A stretch of 5,965 nucleotides of DNA. It comes from Piscirickettsiaceae bacterium. Its GTDB lineage: Bacteria; Pseudomonadota; Gammaproteobacteria; Nitrosococcales; Methylophagaceae. Below are positions 5,640-5,965 of the stretch, one piece after another; the first letter of the stretch is position 1, and every line of letters starts with the position of its first letter. Where the stretch lies: assembly GCA_018646825.1 (NCBI GenBank), contig JABGUA010000002.1, positions 1 to 5,965 of the forward strand. Direction: 5' to 3'. Made by a program: the position numbers and the translations under genes. The notes beneath the pieces are model-generated. The model did not search any database. It was not told where the DNA came from and worked only from the letters and a program-made list of their open reading frames with translations.

Positions 5640-5965
5640 TCAAGCTGGTTTAATCAATAGTTATCATATCACGTTATAACTAGGTTTCGATAGGTGACTT
5701 TAATATAAATAGGGTCGTACAGCTACAAATCTGCACTCAAATTGCACCTTATCATCTCTCACTTTATGAACAGAATTATAGACGGGGGGGGCTATATCTC
5801 ATGCTTATATCTATATAGTACCCACCTCCACACAAAAAAGAGTGGATTCAGAAGAGTGTTAGGGACTAAGAAAGTATAATAAAAAAGCAGGGCATCAGGC
5901 GCTCTTTAAGCCCCTCTAAGACGTTCAAATCCCTCACCCTATACACTGCTGTCTAATGCCTAAAA
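5640..5965. other. Gene-free AT-rich stretch beyond the tRNA fragment
   Basis: Stops are dense in all six frames and I see no coding region, tRNA, transposase remnant or CRISPR-like repeat. Visible marks are an inverted repeat at 5658-5682 and a run of eight G residues (5784-5791). It could be the non-coding border of an integrated element, an old pseudogene beyond recognition, or DNA from another source joined next to the tRNA fragment. Confidence 0.5.
5658..5682. repeat. 7-bp inverted repeat near the tRNA break
   Basis: TAGTTAT (5658-5664) and its complement ATAACTA (5676-5682) flank an 11-base spacer, starting 19 bases beyond the end of the tRNA-His fragment. The length is short enough to occur by chance in AT-rich DNA, but the location next to a possible attachment core makes an integrase or excisionase site conceivable. 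Confidence 0.25.

Noticed and set aside
5887..5914. Possible terminator hairpin (GGGC/GCCC)
   Set aside because: It has only four pairs around a long loop, no T tract follows, and no gene lies upstream.
5923..5940. T-arm-like text (GTTCAAATCC) near the right end
   Set aside because: The flanking bases do not form the five-pair T stem and no anticodon or acceptor arm can be drawn around it.

Overview
The window looks like a composite of two, perhaps three, pieces of bacterial DNA. The left piece (1 to about 1049) is GC-richer. It carries two minus-strand genes, both cut: the first 51 codons of a small secreted, cysteine-containing protein running off the left edge, and the C-terminal part of a single-pass membrane protein that resembles LolA-like envelope proteins of planctomycetes. 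Its open frame ends exactly at a HindIII palindrome (1044-1049). From there the composition switches to AT-richer gammaproteobacterial DNA. I read this as a probable ligation or assembly chimera, not a natural neighbourhood. The planctomycete assignment rests on general resemblance only.

The middle piece (about 1050-5640) is gammaproteobacterial and all plus-strand: typA/bipA, a strong intrinsic terminator, then a tightly packed run of a small PP0621-family CxxC membrane protein, pilS and pilR. Spacing is TAATG between the small gene and pilS, and ATGA between pilS and pilR. TypA is full length with intact G motifs and should be functional. The gene order and the PilS/PilR sequences suggest a gammaproteobacterium, possibly Thiotrichales-like (low confidence).

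The PilS/PilR two-component system, which in relatives activates sigma-54-dependent pilin transcription, is broken in two ways. pilS has two in-frame TAA codons, each where relatives or context suggest glutamine (one C-to-T change in CAA). pilR keeps its receiver and its Fis-type DNA-binding end in one open frame but lacks nearly the whole AAA+ sigma-54 activation domain. The rest of both genes is still easily aligned, so the decay looks recent. It fits a host-restricted or otherwise genome-reducing lineage that has stopped regulating type IV pili this way.

The right end (about 5590-5965) begins with a minus-strand 3' half of tRNA-His(GTG), from the anticodon loop to an encoded CCA, which breaks off in the anticodon stem. 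It is followed by about 325 bases with no gene. A 3' tRNA half is the classic footprint of an integrase attachment site, so this may be the edge of an integrated element or another junction. I found no new complete defence, CRISPR or mobile system; the main interest is the decayed regulatory pair and the two abrupt boundaries.
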